A stretch of 40,787 nucleotides of DNA, from the NCBI RefSeq assembly GCF_002104455.1, contig NZ_NBOC01000025.1, positions 1 to 40,787 of the forward strand. Direction: 5' to 3'. A program made the position numbers and the translations under genes. Origin of the DNA: Colwellia chukchiensis. GTDB lineage: Bacteria; Pseudomonadota; Gammaproteobacteria; Enterobacterales; Alteromonadaceae. Numbering within the stretch: the first letter of the stretch is position 1; each line of letters begins with the position of its first letter. The notes below the pieces were generated by a model. That model saw only the letters and a program-made list of their open reading frames with translations. It was not told the origin of the DNA and did not search any database. Positions 27,701-37,300 of the stretch are shown in pieces.

Positions 27701-27853
27701 GTAATATGTTAAAATAACCGCTTGCTTGATGGTAAAGGCAGGGTCTTCTAAACGACCAATTTTACTCATCGCCAACATGCCACCAATAATAAAACAAAGT
27801 GACATTAGCCAAATATTAATTGGCTTAGTGAGTGAATAACGTGCAATATCCAT
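24800..27853 (-). CDS. RND-family efflux permease (AcrB-like, HAE1-type)
   Basis: A 1017-residue proton-driven inner-membrane pump with the standard 12-helix, two-large-periplasmic-loop layout. The N-terminus is MDIARYSLTKPINIWLMS; early porter text includes LTYYPGASAEKVEKEVT. In helix 4 the AcrB Asp pair becomes VDNAIVV: Asp402 is kept and the second Asp is Asn403. The helix-10 Lys is retained (LIKNAIVLLEEID). The ATG lies one base after the adaptor stop, so translation is probably coupled. Substrate unknown; no outer-membrane channel gene is adjacent, so a shared TolC is expected. The divergent TetR is the likely repressor. Confidence 0.95.
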   Translation of the reverse strand: MDIARYSLTKPINIWLMSLCFIIGGMLAMSKIGRLEDPAFTIKQAVILTYYPGASAEKVEKEVTEQVETALQQMWQLDTLRSVSKPGFSRVTMEIKPNIDGPHLPQIWDELRKRLRDIRHELPIGASAPIVVDDFGDVYGIYYALSAPDFSAEQMREFSRIIRREVLTVDGVAKVKIGGILEEEIVAKIDSFQISGLGLSFPDIQQVLANNLKPFSGGRLYVGDKQIRLPVESATNKIEEIENLSMVIPGKNASIKIKDIAQLSIQPVAIPKGLKRFNGESAITLAISAQSDINVVDVGKNIANKLDEVLANLPAGIEVANIYNQAQVVDESVDGFILNLEVSVAVVTLALCLFMGWRSGIVVGGTLLITVLGTVLIMWLYDLQLQRISLGAMVIAMGMLVDNAIVVAEGMMLRMEKGKSAMESASYIVKRTQWPLLGATIIGIAAFSGIGLSDDATGEFLFSLFAVVLISLLLSWILAVTLTPLLGKYFYQVGKEQQTASAPSFFHRAYLTVLGKALQWRYVTLALLVVITLGAYASFGAIKQGFFPLSNTPVFFIHYWGPQDSDIRATEKYMKQGEQLILDTDGIESLSTFIGESSERFTLVFGPELPNESYGLFLVRAFDASAIPELAKTIAIKLREANPNSSFYPEIMQFGPGAGAKIQARFSGQDPAVLRDLAEQAKAIYFQDGKIRDIRDDWREKGIVLAPEYDDIAAGIAGVSRSDFSQAIKFYTDGLQIGQLQDGDYLYPIIARNSNVTLDKLASLKNSLVWSSSQRKYVPFKQVSGEMNYATEELLINRRDRVRTITVKAEAGYGETTGEAFNRTYQQVEAIALPEGYKLEWGGEYESSRKAQAALGQGLPLGFLVMFIISVLLFGRARQPLIIWLIVPMAVVGVVAGLLLADLPFGFMSLLGFLSLFGMLIKNAIVLLEEIDLQIQEGKAQAQAIVEASLSRLRPVSLAAITTILGVMPLIFDPFFADMSVTIMGGLAFATILTMIAVPVLYSIFYRIKVQSTTVNS

Positions 27854-27854
27854 A

Positions 27855-28901
27855 TTAATAACTTGCCTTATATTCTCGTACCGCTAAACCTTCACGCATT
27901 TGCCCGACCGCGGCAGACACCACTTTATCGCCTTCATTCAAGCCTTTGGCAATTAATGCATAGTTGCCTTGAATGTCAGTTACTTTGACATCAACTTTAT
28001 TGATTCGACTTTGTGTATCATCAAAACGCCAAACACTAAATCCCGAATCGCGATCACCCACTAAGGCACTTAACGGAATGGCTAATGCCTGAGCTTGAGC
28101 AATATTGCCTTTAATGTTTACGATGGCGCGCGAGCCTTGGTAAAAAAGCTTGGTTGCTTCACCTTGCAAGGCAAAGGTGGCACCATAAGTTTGTGTGATA
28201 GGGTCAGGGGTGGTTTTATGTTCAACATAATGAATATCAAACACTTTGTCTTCTTGACCAATAATATGAGCCGTTGCTTTTACATCACGATTACCGGCAT
28301 TAGCGGTCATAATACGCTCGGGTACTTCAAAGGTAAAATGCAGTTTAGATCTGTCTTGTAAATTTGCTAAGGTATCACCGACACGGATCAAGCTATCATT
28401 CTCAATATATCTTGCGCCAATAACCGCATCAAACGGTGCCCTTATAGTGCAATAGCTTAAGTCTTGCTCAGCCTTAGCTAGTGCAATTTTCGTTAATGAG
28501 TATTGCGACTTAGCGTCATCATAATCGCGCTGTGAGGCAACATTTTTTTCAAAAACGTCTTTAATACGTTTTAAATTGCGTTTGGCATCTTCATGGCGAA
28601 TCCGGCTCTCGTCAACTTTGCGTTGAAACGGCGCGGGGTCAATTTTTGCAAGTACCTGACCTTTTTTAACTTGACTCCCTTCGGTCAAGCTTTCATAAAT
28701 TAAACGCCCCGAAACTTCAAACTTTAAGTCGACACTTTTCACCGCGGATACGGTAGCGGGAAATTGATAGCTATTGCTTAAATGGGTTAGTCGGGCTGCT
28801 GAAAGCTGCACCACAACAGGTGCCACTTCTTTTGAAACCTCTTCAGGCTCAGAACATGCTTGCATTAATAAAACTAGCACAAGTAAAAGTATTCGATTCA
28901 C
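27855..28901 (-). CDS. RND efflux periplasmic adaptor (HlyD/MFP family) lipoprotein
   Basis: A 348-residue membrane-fusion protein. The start is GTG at 28901 because GGAG (28907-28910) lies five bases upstream and a lipoprotein signal begins there: hydrophobic core, then MQAC with Cys16 lipidated. Further upstream codons do not look like signal sequence. Family layout: split lipoyl half-motif (SLTEGSQVKKGQVLAKIDPA), helical hairpin (about residues 85-140), second half-motif (CTIRAPFDAVIGARYIE), beta-barrel and membrane-proximal domains. It links the permease 3' of it to an outer-membrane channel. First gene of the operon. Confidence 0.94.
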   Translation of the reverse strand: MNRILLLVLVLLMQACSEPEEVSKEVAPVVVQLSAARLTHLSNSYQFPATVSAVKSVDLKFEVSGRLIYESLTEGSQVKKGQVLAKIDPAPFQRKVDESRIRHEDAKRNLKRIKDVFEKNVASQRDYDDAKSQYSLTKIALAKAEQDLSYCTIRAPFDAVIGARYIENDSLIRVGDTLANLQDRSKLHFTFEVPERIMTANAGNRDVKATAHIIGQEDKVFDIHYVEHKTTPDPITQTYGATFALQGEATKLFYQGSRAIVNIKGNIAQAQALAIPLSALVGDRDSGFSVWRFDDTQSRINKVDVKVTDIQGNYALIAKGLNEGDKVVSAAVGQMREGLAVREYKASY

Positions 28902-28996
28902 ATAAACTCCAATGTATTTGTCAGCCTCAATCACTGCCTGAGCTTAACGAGCTGGCGTTGACTAAAATGCCCAAGGGTAAGTCCCGAAATTATAGC

Positions 28997-29031
28997 ACAG
29001 CTTTACACATTAACAACTAATGTAAAGCTGT
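28997..29031. promoter_or_regulatory. Candidate TetR operator between the RND operon and its regulator
   Basis: Perfect 11-bp inverted repeat ACAGCTTTACA (28997-29007) / TGTAAAGCTGT (29021-29031) with a 13-nt spacer, midway between the two divergent start codons. Placement suits repression of both genes. As RNA it could also form a hairpin in either leader. Confidence 0.65.
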
Positions 29032-29091
29032 TGTTTGTTATAGTTTCTTGCGCTACTATATTCCAATTAGCCACTTTACTTAGGATATATT

Positions 29092-29661
29092 TTGCAAAGT
29101 ACCAGAGATAAAATTCTACAAACGGCAATGGAGTGCTTTTTTCAATATGGCTATTGTGCCGCCAATATTTCCATGGTAAGCCGCTATGCTGGGGTATCTC
29201 GGGTTACTATTCATAAACAATTTTCAACAAAAGAAGTGTTATTTAGAGCTGTGGTTGAACAGCACTTTCAACAAACCAATGTGCTACTGACTCACTATAA
29301 CGAATCTAATGATGATTTTTGGCCGGAAACCCAAACCCTGATCACGCAACGCAGTGAAGGCTTATTTAATAACGTCAGCAGTAGCTTGGTGCGAGCGGAT
29401 TTACTCCACGCGGGACAAGCTTATTGTAAAGATCTTATCGAGACCAAAGAGCACCTAATCAAAAAAAGTATTCAAGCACGGATTGAAAAAGAACTTTCAG
29501 CACAGCGACTAACCTTAAGTCGCGTGCAATTATCAGCAGCAACCTTAGCTGAAACACTGCATTTTGCGCCGTTCGGAATTACAGTCTCGGTGAGTAAACA
29601 AAACAATGCCCAATTTGTGGCAAATTTAATTGCAATTTTTAAAGCGGCTACTACCCCCTAG
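29092..29661 (+). CDS. TetR/AcrR-family regulator of the RND operon
   Basis: A 189-residue repressor with an N-terminal helix-turn-helix (STRDKILQTAMECFFQYGY, then GVSRVTIHKQFSTKEVLF) and a divergent ligand-binding C-terminal half. The start is TTG at 29092 with TAGGA seven bases upstream. Divergent from the adaptor-permease operon with a palindrome between them, the usual arrangement for a drug-responsive local repressor. The inducer is unknown. Confidence 0.9.
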   Translation: MQSTRDKILQTAMECFFQYGYCAANISMVSRYAGVSRVTIHKQFSTKEVLFRAVVEQHFQQTNVLLTHYNESNDDFWPETQTLITQRSEGLFNNVSSSLVRADLLHAGQAYCKDLIETKEHLIKKSIQARIEKELSAQRLTLSRVQLSAATLAETLHFAPFGITVSVSKQNNAQFVANLIAIFKAATTP

Positions 29662-29866
29662 AGAGGAGAGTAGCTTAGTGTGTATAGTATATTCAGTGTC
29701 ACTACCACTTAAAACAACAACTAAGCAGCGCCTTGCCCCAGATAACTTTTACTGTTTCATGCCACGCCAAGTTATATCCCCTTTATTATCTACAAAGGTA
29801 ATATATAATTAACGTAGACTTGTTAAGCTTTACTAATTTACCTCGCCCCCTGCTTTTGGAGAGAAA

Positions 29867-31510
29867 ATGCCAGATAGAACCTCATTACCAAGTTGGAAAA
29901 AACTCGCTTTACATGCATCTGAAATGAAATCACAACACATGAGCGAGTTGTTCAAACAAAACCCAGAGCGCTTTCAACAATTCTCTATCCAACTTGCTCC
30001 ATTTTTAGTTGATTATTCAAAAAATTTGATTTCACAAACAACCATGGACTTGTTGATGCAACTAGCCAAAGAGTGTGATGTAGAACATTGGCGTGAAAAA
30101 ATGTTTAGCGGCGAACGTATTAATCGCACCGAGGATCGCGCCGTTTTACATACCGCATTACGAAATCGCAGTAAAAAACCACTGATATTAGACGGCAAAG
30201 ATATCAATCTCGATGTGCAACTTGCGCTTGATAAAATGAAAAGCTTCAGTGAAAAAGTACGTCAAGGGCTATGGAAAGGTTACTCTGGAAAACGCATTAC
30301 CGACGTGGTTAACATTGGCGTTGGTGGTTCAAACTTAGGACCACAAATGGTGACCGAAGCGTTAGAGCAATACAGTGATAACAGTGTTAATGTGCATTAT
30401 GTCTCCAATGTAGATGGCACACAAATCGCTAATGTGCTGCGCCCGCTTAACCCCGAAAAAGTGCTGTTTATTGTTTCCAGTAAAACCTTCACCACCACAG
30501 AAACCATGACCAATGCCAGAACCGCCATGAAGTGGTTAGTGTCAGCATCTTTCGATCAATCGGCGATTGCCAAACATTTTGTTGCGGTGTCATCGAATAA
30601 AAAAAATGCTACTGAGTTTGGCATTGCAGAAGACAATATTTTTGATATGTGGGACTGGGTTGGCGGTCGCTTTTCCTTGTGGTCTGCAATAGGGCTGCCG
30701 ATTGCTATAGATCTAGGTTTTCAGCGTTTTATTGAACTACTAGAAGGCGCCTATGAAATTGATCAGCACTTTTGTCAAACCCCCTTAACCGAGAACGCGC
30801 CTGTTGTATTAGCTTTACTTAGTGTCTGGAACTGCACCTTTCTTGGCTCGCAATCGCAAGCTATTCTGCCCTATGATCAATCATTACATATGTTGTCAGC
30901 TTATTTGCAGCAAGCAGAAATGGAAAGTAACGGCAAGTCTGTGACTTGGCATGGCGACTCAATTTCTTACCCAACCGTGCCATCAATTTGGGGTGAACTA
31001 GGCATAAATGGTCAACATGCCTTTTATCAATATTTACACCAAAGCAATAATGTTGTGCCAGCCGACTTTATTGGCTCGGTTGAGAGCGTGACGCCAGTGC
31101 AAGGTCACCATGAAACCTTAATGGCAAACTTTTTCGCGCAAACACAAGCACTCATGCAAGGCGTTGATGAAGCGCAAGTGCGTGCCGACTTAAAGGCCAA
31201 AGGACGTACACAGGACTACATCAATAAAGTAGCGCCACATAAAGTTCATAAAGGTAACCGCCCAACTAATAGCATTTTAATGAAGCGCATATCACCTCGC
31301 TCATTAGGCAGTTTAATAGCTTTATACGAACATAAAATATTTGTCCAAGGCATTATTTTGCAAATTTGCTCTTTTGATCAGTGGGGCGTAGAGCTAGGCA
31401 AAGGCTTAGCGAATAATATTCAGGCAGAATTGTCCTCAGGAGAAATCAACAAAGCTCATGACAGCTCTACCGCCGGCTTAATTAGCTTTTACCAGCAATA
31501 TAATAAATAA
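29867..31510 (+). CDS. pgi: Glucose-6-phosphate isomerase
   Basis: A 547-residue cytoplasmic enzyme interconverting glucose-6-phosphate and fructose-6-phosphate, the same length as E. coli Pgi. Sugar-phosphate loops are VNIGVGGSNLGPQMV and SSKTFTTTETMTNA. The catalytic Glu lies in QQAEMESNGKS, the His in GINGQHAFYQYLHQ and the Lys in WGVELGKGLANNI. A strong GGAG precedes the ATG. ygjP follows after a 36-nt gap on the same strand and may be cotranscribed. Confidence 0.98.
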   Translation: MPDRTSLPSWKKLALHASEMKSQHMSELFKQNPERFQQFSIQLAPFLVDYSKNLISQTTMDLLMQLAKECDVEHWREKMFSGERINRTEDRAVLHTALRNRSKKPLILDGKDINLDVQLALDKMKSFSEKVRQGLWKGYSGKRITDVVNIGVGGSNLGPQMVTEALEQYSDNSVNVHYVSNVDGTQIANVLRPLNPEKVLFIVSSKTFTTTETMTNARTAMKWLVSASFDQSAIAKHFVAVSSNKKNATEFGIAEDNIFDMWDWVGGRFSLWSAIGLPIAIDLGFQRFIELLEGAYEIDQHFCQTPLTENAPVVLALLSVWNCTFLGSQSQAILPYDQSLHMLSAYLQQAEMESNGKSVTWHGDSISYPTVPSIWGELGINGQHAFYQYLHQSNNVVPADFIGSVESVTPVQGHHETLMANFFAQTQALMQGVDEAQVRADLKAKGRTQDYINKVAPHKVHKGNRPTNSILMKRISPRSLGSLIALYEHKIFVQGIILQICSFDQWGVELGKGLANNIQAELSSGEINKAHDSSTAGLISFYQQYNK

Positions 31511-31546
31511 GCGTGAGCTGAAACACCCATAAGACAATTGAAGAAA

Positions 31547-32056
31547 ATGAACGCACCATTAACGTATTTATCGCATTATAGCAGCGAGACTCAACAGCAA
31601 GTCTTAGCTTTGATCAAAGCAAATAAACTAAAAGCTTATTTGCTACAACAGTTTCCAAACCCTCATACAATAAGCTCAGATAAATTGCTGCGCCAATATT
31701 GCAACGACATAAAACAGCAATTTATAAAAAAATCAGCACCACTGAGCCAAGTAAAGTACGACGATAAAATTCATGTAGTCAATAACGCACTTGGCTTACA
31801 TAGTTATGTATCTCGCGTACAAGGCAGTAAGCTAAAAAGTAAAAATGAAATTCGCATTGCTGCTATGTTTAAAAAAGCGCCAGCCGCCTTATTGCAAATG
31901 ATTGTAGTGCATGAACTGGCGCATATAAAAGAAAAACAGCATAACAAAAGTTTTTATCAATTATGTCAGCACATGCTACCTAACTATCACCAATTAGAAC
32001 TCATGACGCGCATCTATCTGACCGAAGTTGAGCGCAATGGCAATATTTACGCATAA
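31547..32056 (+). CDS. ygjP: YgjP-type (DUF45/M48-like) metallopeptidase
   Basis: A 169-residue protein nearly collinear with E. coli YgjP: NALGLHSYVSRVQGSKLKSK, then VVHELAHIKEKQHNKSFYQL. The zinc motif HELAH is at residues 122-126. I start at ATG 31547 to match the family length (167 aa); a TTG three codons upstream is also open. Substrates of this SprT/WLM-like family are uncertain. It directly follows pgi. Confidence 0.88.
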   Translation: MNAPLTYLSHYSSETQQQVLALIKANKLKAYLLQQFPNPHTISSDKLLRQYCNDIKQQFIKKSAPLSQVKYDDKIHVVNNALGLHSYVSRVQGSKLKSKNEIRIAAMFKKAPAALLQMIVVHELAHIKEKQHNKSFYQLCQHMLPNYHQLELMTRIYLTEVERNGNIYA

Positions 32057-32109
32057 TTTCCGCTGCCACGTTTCTTGCTATAGATAAATGTTGTGTTGAT
32101 GTGAAATGA

Positions 32110-32130
32110 CGCCTACGATCTAGCTAGGCG
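32110..32130. terminator. Weak hairpin between convergent genes
   Basis: CGCCTA (32110-32115) / TAGGCG (32125-32130), 9-nt loop, no T-run on either side. It could be a weak or factor-dependent terminator between ygjP and the EamA gene. Confidence 0.3.
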
Positions 32131-32147
32131 CCAAAGCAGAACTTTCC

Positions 32148-33029
32148 TTAAGACAACTCTGCGTCAAACTGTTTTAATAGCCGCTTTTTCTTCGCTTCTA
32201 CTTTTGCTAACCACATCAAGGGGAAAATAATAAACGCGGTGCCAATAACTAAACTTAAATCTGGCACTTCATCGAACCATAATATGCCAACTGCAACCGC
32301 GCCTAACAAACCGCTATATTCAGCGCTCGCTATTTTACTGGCATCAACCGCACGATAAACTAACACACAAATACCAGCATAAATTAAAATAAAAGTAGTT
32401 GAGCCGGTCGCTGTTAACATAGCGCTCCAGTCCCAAGGCTGCCCTTCCCACCATGCTAAAGCAAATGCAGCTGGCATACCCACGACATTTGTCAGCAGTA
32501 AAACTTGAAAAACATTCAAATGCTTGGGAATTTTTCTGATCAAAACATTATTGGCTGCCATGGTTAATGCCACTATCAATGCCGCAATGGCTGCCCAATT
32601 TATTTGCGTAGGCTTAACCACAATTAACACCCCAATAAAACCAAATACCGCCACCAATATACTATGACGAGTTAACTTCTCTTGAAATAGCATCATGGCT
32701 AACGGCAGCATCAGTAATGGCGCCGCGTAAAAAATCGCATTCGCGGTTGCTAGCGGCATAGCATTAAGAGCAATTACCATAAAAATCGCACCACACAACC
32801 AAATATGCCCGCGCAGAACATGCCATTTAAGGCCATGAAAAAAGCCTTGCTGCTGACTAAATAGGCAAAAGGGCAGCAAGATCAATACCGCGGTTAACTG
32901 GCGAAAAAAAACAAATTGGAAAACCGCCACATCATCTGACAAGGTTTTTATTAAAGCGTCAGAAAAAACAGCAATCATATTCCCAACAATGAGTAAGATC
33001 ATGGCAATGCCGACAGAGATTTTGGGCAT
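32148..33029 (-). CDS. EamA/DMT-family transporter
   Basis: A 293-residue inner-membrane protein with ten predicted helices in two EamA halves (about residues 8-138 and 150-280). GGAGG lies seven bases before the ATG. Family members export metabolites or amino acids; the substrate cannot be read from sequence. It is divergent from the adjacent LysR-type gene, which probably controls it. Confidence 0.9.
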   Translation of the reverse strand: MPKISVGIAMILLIVGNMIAVFSDALIKTLSDDVAVFQFVFFRQLTAVLILLPFCLFSQQQGFFHGLKWHVLRGHIWLCGAIFMVIALNAMPLATANAIFYAAPLLMLPLAMMLFQEKLTRHSILVAVFGFIGVLIVVKPTQINWAAIAALIVALTMAANNVLIRKIPKHLNVFQVLLLTNVVGMPAAFALAWWEGQPWDWSAMLTATGSTTFILIYAGICVLVYRAVDASKIASAEYSGLLGAVAVGILWFDEVPDLSLVIGTAFIIFPLMWLAKVEAKKKRLLKQFDAELS

Positions 33030-33121
33030 GGTAGGTATCCTCCGTAAGCCAATAATGTAGAAAAGAATTACGCCTTGGTTTTCACCCCTAGTAACTTAGG
33101 CCGCTAGCATAATACAAACCT

Positions 33122-33140
33122 TATAATGATGTATAATGAT
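33122..33140 (+). promoter_or_regulatory. Tandem TATAATGAT repeats upstream of the LysR gene
   Basis: TATAATGAT at 33122-33130 and again at 33132-33140, one base apart. Each holds a consensus -10 hexamer. No good -35 is seen, which would fit an activator-dependent or overlapping promoter pair. Confidence 0.35.
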
Positions 33141-33171
33141 TAAATTACCTTTACTATGAGCTTAACTAATA

Positions 33172-34077
33172 ATGAAATTACCTCCTTTACGCGCACTGCA
33201 ATGCTTTGAAGCGGTAGCGAGACTGCATGGTTTTTCAAAAGCGGCTGACGCACTCAATGTCACGCAAAGTGCTGTAAGTCATCAAGTCAGATTACTTGAA
33301 GACTACTTAGGTGAACCCTTATTTAATCGCCAAGGTCGCTCATTTTCGTTAACCCTAACTGGTGAACACTACTTTAAAGAAATTAGCAGCGCCTTAGGTA
33401 GTATTGCCAATGTCAGCCAACACATACGTCATGGCGAATCGGGAAATATACGTTTAGCCGTATATAGTTCATTGGCTGTGAAATGGCTGATACCGAGATT
33501 AGATGATTTTCACAAGCAATACCCTGAAATCACTTTATCTTTAAATATGGTAACGGATGAGCCAGAGTGTAATGATCAACTTGCTGATTGCTTTATTACC
33601 GTAACGCCACCCAAAGAAAATTTTGTTAGTCAATTTCTTTACGCGGAAAAACTTTACCCTGTTTGCGGGCAAGCACTTTGGCAGCAAATCAGAGATAAGC
33701 CGCTGCCTGAGGCGTTATGGTCACACCCGCTATTATCAGTGCAGTCTTCAAACTCGAGTGATGGTATTGCTCAAGACTGGTTACGCTGGTGTCAACACGG
33801 CGGTTTTACCTTGCCTAAAACCGTCAAAATAAACCAATTTAGCCATGTATTGCTTGCGGCTGAGGCAACGCGATATGATCTGGGTATTAGTCTAATCGAC
33901 CATTACTTAATAACCGCACAAGACCGCCAGCAAAATTTCGTTCGCATTCCTATGCATGAATTGCTTACCGGTGATAGCTTCTACTTTGTGTTCAAAAAAA
34001 ACCGTAGTAGACAAGGCGATATTATAAAACTAGGCCGATGGCTAAAACAACAATGCTTTGAGCAAGAGTCTATGTAA
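33172..34077 (+). CDS. LysR-type regulator, GcvA-like
   Basis: A 301-residue LysR regulator. The N-terminal winged helix reads MKLPPLRALQCFEAVARLHG, then AADALNVTQSAVSHQVRLLE, typical of the GcvA subgroup. The C-terminal half is the periplasmic-binding-like effector domain. Only a weak GAG ribosome site precedes the ATG. Divergent from the EamA transporter gene across a 142-bp region, the usual sign that it regulates that gene. Effector unknown. Confidence 0.9.
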   Translation: MKLPPLRALQCFEAVARLHGFSKAADALNVTQSAVSHQVRLLEDYLGEPLFNRQGRSFSLTLTGEHYFKEISSALGSIANVSQHIRHGESGNIRLAVYSSLAVKWLIPRLDDFHKQYPEITLSLNMVTDEPECNDQLADCFITVTPPKENFVSQFLYAEKLYPVCGQALWQQIRDKPLPEALWSHPLLSVQSSNSSDGIAQDWLRWCQHGGFTLPKTVKINQFSHVLLAAEATRYDLGISLIDHYLITAQDRQQNFVRIPMHELLTGDSFYFVFKKNRSRQGDIIKLGRWLKQQCFEQESM

Positions 34078-34368
34078 TGTGAGTCATTAGCTGTTAATTT
34101 TTCATTATTCGCTATCGCGGCATTTAGAGACAAGTCTTGTTATTACAGTGCCTGTTAAAACATAGTTTTGCCTAAGTTCATGGCGATAAACCACAAAGCC
34201 AATGTAAACAATTCTGCTCAAATAGCGATGTTCTTAATTGGTCACTAACAAGAATTGACATCAGCGGATATTCACAAAACATTAACATCAGGTATACTGC
34301 CTACCACCTGCTGATTTGCAAGCAGAGCATTAATCAATGCTGCTACCATCCACCATTAGGGTATAGAT

Positions 34369-37300
34369 TTGCAATTAACTAACAAAACACTATTAGCCGT
34401 GATCATTGCACTAACCTTGTTGCCCTATGGGTTATCTAATACCGCTTTATCTGTTGTTCAACCTTGGCTTAAAACGGCGCCTTTATTACTGCTTCAAGTA
34501 CTCAGTTTTAGCTTTGTTTTTAGTCGTTATTTGCAGATAAAAATTCGCCCGCTAAAACTGTTTTGGCAGTTCATTACCTTAGCGTTATTTACAGCCCTAC
34601 TAGCAAATTTATTATTTAGCTTTAATGTCATTGAATATAAACCATTATTGCGGGATTTCTTCACTCTCTGTAGCTATTTTTTTATATTGTTAGCCATAGA
34701 GGCTAACCCCCATATTACTGAGCGCAGAAAAAACCGCCAGCTTGGTAGTCTTTTTGCTGCCGTATTCTTCACCTTAACTTGTTTTAGTTACTTGGTTTTG
34801 CTGCCTTTTGAATTTACAGACAATATTGCTGATAAAGTTGCTTCTGCACAACTATTTCACTTACTGATCTCGGCACTGATTTTTATTCGCGTTGCGATAA
34901 ACGGCTACCATGTTAATAATCAGTATTGGCGACAACTGTACGGTTTATTAGCCTTTGCCGCCGCTGCAATTTTAATAAAAAATGCCCTAGCCTACTTCAA
35001 TTATTGGATCCCATATTCTTTACCCAATGACGTATTAACCTTGTTAATACTAATACCTTATGCCGCGGTAATTTTTGCCGCCAACAACGCCTTAAAGCCG
35101 CCTACTCAAACGGAAGACATCTCGGTAACAAGTGCACCTGAGCTGTACTTAATATCGCTAATACTTACCGCTATCATTTTGCACTTCATTGGTTATGAGT
35201 TAGCATTACACTATCATATTGAATCATGGTTACAGACATTTTTGCTGGCCATTTGGTTAGCGATTGCCTTCTCATTATTGACCCACCTTATTTACACTAA
35301 AAACGCTTTGCTCCACAATAATCAACAATTAGTGGCACGCCAAAAATTAGCACAGCAAACCCTGGTTAAACTAAACCAAAGCTTAACTGATGCCATGCTT
35401 AACAGTGAAGAGAAAGCTATCGTCAATGCCTCAAGCAATGCCATACTTACCACCAGCACAGACGGCACTGTTTTGTCAGCAAACCCTGCTGCAGTGCAGC
35501 TTTTTCAGTGCTTAGAAGCGGATATCATTGCTAGCAATGTCAGCAAGTTTTTTGCAAGCGATGATCAAATGCATTATTTTTTCGATTTTAAAAGTAATAT
35601 ATACACGCTACAGCGCAAAGATAATGGCATTTCAATAGAGTGCAGCGCTAGTCGTAAAGACGGCACTAAGTTTCCCGTTCAAGCAGAATTACAATGGGCT
35701 GAACGAGAACAGCAACCTTTGGTCGTGATCACCTTTATCAACCTAACTGCGCGTAAACGTGCAGAGCAGCAAGCTTTGGATTTAAAAGATAAATTTATTG
35801 CGAATATTTCTCATGAATTTAGAACTCCCCTGACCATAATCAATGGTATTTTAGATAAATACTTACTTAATGCCGACTCTGAAAAAGAAGGCAAAGAGCT
35901 ACAAACCGCTAAGCGCAACGGATTAAGGTTAGTGCGTATGGTTGAGCAATTACTAGAGCTTTCTCGATTGGCTGACAACCCACAGTTGACTATGTCAACC
36001 TATCGCTTACATACCTTAATGGCGATGCCAGCCGACTCATTTACTCGCTTAGCATCACAAAATAACTTAGCATTGAGCTGTGAAATCCCCAAAGATATTT
36101 GGCTTGATTGTGACGCGCAAGCGTTTGAAAAAGTTATCTTTAATTTAATTGCTAATGCCATTAAATATACGCCAGCTGGCGGTAAAATTCAGGTCATTGC
36201 CTTTAAAGATGGCGATAATTTTACCCTTGATATCATTGACACTGGCATTGGCATTAAGCCAAGCTCACAAGCGAAAATATTTGAACGTTTTCAAAGGGCC
36301 GATGATGAAAAAAATCATGGTGTTTTTGGTGTCGGTATTGGGTTGTCGCTGGTTAATGAGTTAGTGAAAGCACACCATTGGCATATTAATGTGGTCAGCG
36401 AGTACAACCAAGGTAGTAAGTTTTCCCTCACCATACCCTGCGCACCAGCAATTGAAGAAGAAAGGTTAACACCAAGCAGTATCTCGAAAAGTGAAGTTTC
36501 GTCACTATTACTTGAGCAACAAAAAGCTAATCAAAGTTCAAGTAGTAAGCACCAAAAGGTTATTTTAGTTATTGAAGATAACTACGATATGCAAGTTCAC
36601 ATCAAGCAGGTAATCGACCATAGCCATCATTGCCTACTTGCCAATAGCGGCGAGCAAGGCTTAACATTAGCGCAAGAGTACCTACCTGATCTTATTGTCT
36701 GTGACATTATGCTAACAGGTATCGATGGTTTTACAGTGCTGGAGCAGTTAAAAAGTCAAGAGTTGACCGCCCATATACCGGTAATACTATTAACCGCCCG
36801 ATCGGACTTAGATAGTCGTTTACATGGTTTAGACCTGCAAGCTGATGAGTATTTAAGCAAGCCATTTAACCAGCAAGAGTTACTCACACGCATCAGTAAT
36901 TTAATTACCGGCCGTGAACAATTACAGCAAAGCTACTTAAGTCATTTTCAAAAAGGTCAACAAAACAGCAGAAAAGCGAACAGTTTTAATAATGTTGCTG
37001 AATTAGCACAGAGCAGTGACAACGACAGCTCACTTGATGCTAAATTTATTGAAAAGTTAGAAACCGTAACCGCCAAAATGTATATGAATACAGACTTAGA
37101 CATCATGCAGTTAGCGGAACAAATGACCATGAGTGAACGCCAACTACAACGAAAAATTAAAGCCTTGCTAGGCATCACGCCCAACAACTTTATTAAAGAG
37201 TTTCGCCTTAAAAAAGCCAAAGCCTTGCTACAAAGTGGCACTCAAATTGGCCGCATTGCCTTAGATGTAGGCTTTTCGTCACAAACCTACTTTGGACGCT

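Noticed and set aside
24800-28901. Heavy-metal (CusA/CzcA-type) RND pump
   Set aside because: The helix-4 text VDNAIVVAEG and the adaptor match HAE-type drug pumps, and no CusA methionine ladder was noticed.
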